Positions 25,342-26,546 of a stretch of 26,546 bases of DNA are shown here, piece by piece; positions within the stretch are counted from its first letter, which is position 1; each line of letters starts with the position of its first letter. The stretch is from a virus: positions 1-26,546 of the IMG/VR virus record IMGVR_UViG_3300023174_003475. One strand, 5' to 3'. A program made the position numbers and the translations under genes. The notes under the pieces were generated by a model. That model searched no databases and was not told the origin of the DNA. It saw only the letters and a list, made by a program, of their open reading frames with translations.

Positions 25342-25479
25342 ACTGTAACCATTGAATATATTTGAAAATATTCATAATTCTTATTATTTCACAAAACCTA
25401 TACTATTGTATTCATTAAGCTTTTATAAGTGCTTGGTGGATATTTTACATTTAATTCATATTTTTAAGGAATTCTTAAA
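25342..25479 (+). other. Long AT-rich leader of the last fibre gene
   Basis: No open reading frame of note. GAATAT (25354-25359) and ATATTC (25368-25373) can pair around a short loop. AAGGA at 25466-25470, 9 bases before the ATG, is the clearest Shine-Dalgarno in the window. No known riboswitch was recognised. Confidence 0.5.
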
Positions 25480-26546
25480 ATGGCATTAACTAAAATTCGT
25501 GGTAATACACAAATTAAGTCGGGGTCCATTACTAATGCAGAAGTAGCAGCAAATGCTGGTATTGAGCTTAGTAAACTCGCCCAAGGCGCAGAACTTATTC
25601 TCAAAGACGGTTCCGTAGCATTTACTGGAAACGTAGACGCTGGTTCTAACAAAGTCGTAAACGTAGCTACTCCAACGGCATCAGGCGATGCTGCTAATAA
25701 AGCATATGTTGACCAAGAGATTGCTGCTGTTGCAGATCAAGTCGTAAATGACCTTGAGCCTCGCCTCAGCAACATCGAAGATCGCATGACAGGTGCCGAG
25801 GGAGATATTGATTCTCTCGAAGGTCGTATGTCAACTGCTGAAGGAGATATTACTGCTCTTGAAGCTGCTGTAGCTGCTGAAGCTTCTCGTGCTGGTGCTG
25901 CTGAAGCTGCACTCCAAGCTGATATTGATGCTGAAGAAGTTAATCGCTCTGCTGCGGTTGCTGCTCTTCAATCAGAATTAGACGGAACACAAGATGGCCT
26001 TGCTGCTGAAGAAGCTCGTGCAATGGCTGCTGAGGCTGCTCTTGACACTCGCATGGATCAAGCTGAATCTGACATCAATGCTCTTGAAGCTGCTGATGTT
26101 GTGCTTGATGGTCGTGTAACTGATCTTGAGAACGGTCTTTCTGCTGAGACAACTGCTCGTGTAGCTGCTGATGCAACTCACACAAGTCGTTTGAACGGTG
26201 CAGAGTTTGACATCGACGCTCTTGAAGGACGAGCAACTGCTGTTGAAGCTGATGTTGCTGAACTTCAATCTGACCTTGCTGCTGAAGAAGCTCGTGCAAT
26301 GGCTGCTGAGGTCGCACTTCAAGCTGAGATTGATGCTGAACAAGCTCGTGCTGAGGCTGCTGAGGTTGCACTTGCTAGTGATCTTTCTGACGAAGAGTCT
26401 GCTCGTATTGCTGGTGACGCCGCTCTTGCTGCTGACCTTGCCGACGAAGAGTCTGCTCGTATTGCTGGTGACGCCGCTCTTGCATCAGACATTTCTGATG
26501 TTGCTGCTGACCTTGCTGCTGAGACTGCTGCTCGTATTGCTGATGT
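25480..26546 (+). CDS. Ala/Glu-rich coiled-coil tail fibre, 3' end missing
   Basis: The frame is open from ATG 25480 to the window edge (355 codons visible). The start is supported by AAGGA 9 bases upstream and by the N-terminus MALTKIRGNTQIKSGSITNA, which with LSKLAQGAELILKDGSVAFT and DAANKAYVDQEI is typical of fibre attachment regions in marine T4-like phages. From about residue 85 it is a long coiled coil of Ala, Glu, Asp, Leu and Arg, with units such as LAAEEARAMAAE and DEESARIAGDAAL. A trimeric rod carrying a tip beyond the window is the likely form. Codon choice leans to GCT and the GC content is higher than in its neighbours. It has its own promoter and terminator-bounded unit. Confidence 0.85.
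   Translation, partial: MALTKIRGNTQIKSGSITNAEVAANAGIELSKLAQGAELILKDGSVAFTGNVDAGSNKVVNVATPTASGDAANKAYVDQEIAAVADQVVNDLEPRLSNIEDRMTGAEGDIDSLEGRMSTAEGDITALEAAVAAEASRAGAAEAALQADIDAEEVNRSAAVAALQSELDGTQDGLAAEEARAMAAEAALDTRMDQAESDINALEAADVVLDGRVTDLENGLSAETTARVAADATHTSRLNGAEFDIDALEGRATAVEADVAELQSDLAAEEARAMAAEVALQAEIDAEQARAEAAEVALASDLSDEESARIAGDAALAADLADEESARIAGDAALASDISDVAADLAAETAARIAD
25998..26311 (+). repeat. Pair of identical 38-base segments in the coiled-coil fibre
   Basis: 25998-26035 and 26274-26311 are identical over 38 bases, 276 bases (92 codons) apart and in the same frame, encoding LAAEEARAMAAE. This points to duplication or recombination between coiled-coil units. Confidence 0.85.
26389..26483 (+). 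repeat. 41-base direct repeat, period 54, in the coiled-coil fibre
   Basis: 26389-26429 and 26443-26483 are identical over 41 bases with a period of 54 bases (18 codons), encoding DEESARIAGDAAL. The in-frame period means copies can be gained or lost without breaking the gene, changing fibre length. Confidence 0.9.

Noticed and set aside
26075-26371. Antisense Gln/Leu-rich open frame
   Set aside because: It is the complement of Ala/Glu coiled-coil repeats (GCT and CTT codons read backwards).
25998-26483. Regular repeats that might suggest a CRISPR array
   Set aside because: The repeats are in frame inside a coiled-coil protein, with coding spacers and too few copies.

Overview
This window is a late structural region of a tailed phage with a contractile, T4-type baseplate, all on the + strand and tightly packed. 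The assignment rests on four proteins whose sequences match T4 baseplate families: a gp5-type hub/spike with an OB domain, gp25, gp6 and an enlarged gp8. It also rests on the neighbours typical of marine and 'far' T4-like myoviruses: a 672-residue wedge-type protein, a 2424-residue DUF4815-type protein, small virion-type proteins and a run of tail fibres. The DNA is AT-rich, several genes lack a clear Shine-Dalgarno, and T4-like late promoter boxes (TATAAATA or the variant CTAAATA) precede most baseplate and fibre units. The host cannot be named from this sequence.

Layout. 2-1414: the 3' part of a secreted-type subtilisin-family serine protease with an intact Asp/His/Ser triad, a Pro/Thr linker and a C-terminal domain of unknown function. 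1469-3384: five small genes of unknown function, two of them (starting 1987 and 2974) in widespread phage families, the latter with a CxxC...CxxH zinc-type motif. 3410-11770: baseplate genes gp5, gp25, gp6, a gp7-position protein and gp8. 11807-19081: the giant DUF4815-type protein. 19083-20197: three small proteins. 20209-23091: a fibre with a phage collar domain and twelve HxH metal-binding motifs. 23100-25235: a fibre with four short repeats and a lectin-like C-terminal domain. 25236-25479: a terminator, then a late promoter and a long leader. 25480 to the window end: an Ala/Glu-rich coiled-coil fibre, truncated by the window.

How they work together. gp5 would form the central spike below the tail tube. 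gp25, gp6, the 672-residue protein and gp8 would form the wedges. The giant protein and the fibres would decorate the periphery and bind the host. Promoter boxes before gp5, gp25, gp8, the giant protein and the last fibre split the region into late transcription units. No RNA genes, CRISPR arrays, insertion sequences or attachment sites were seen. No gene-free stretch exceeds 300 bases.
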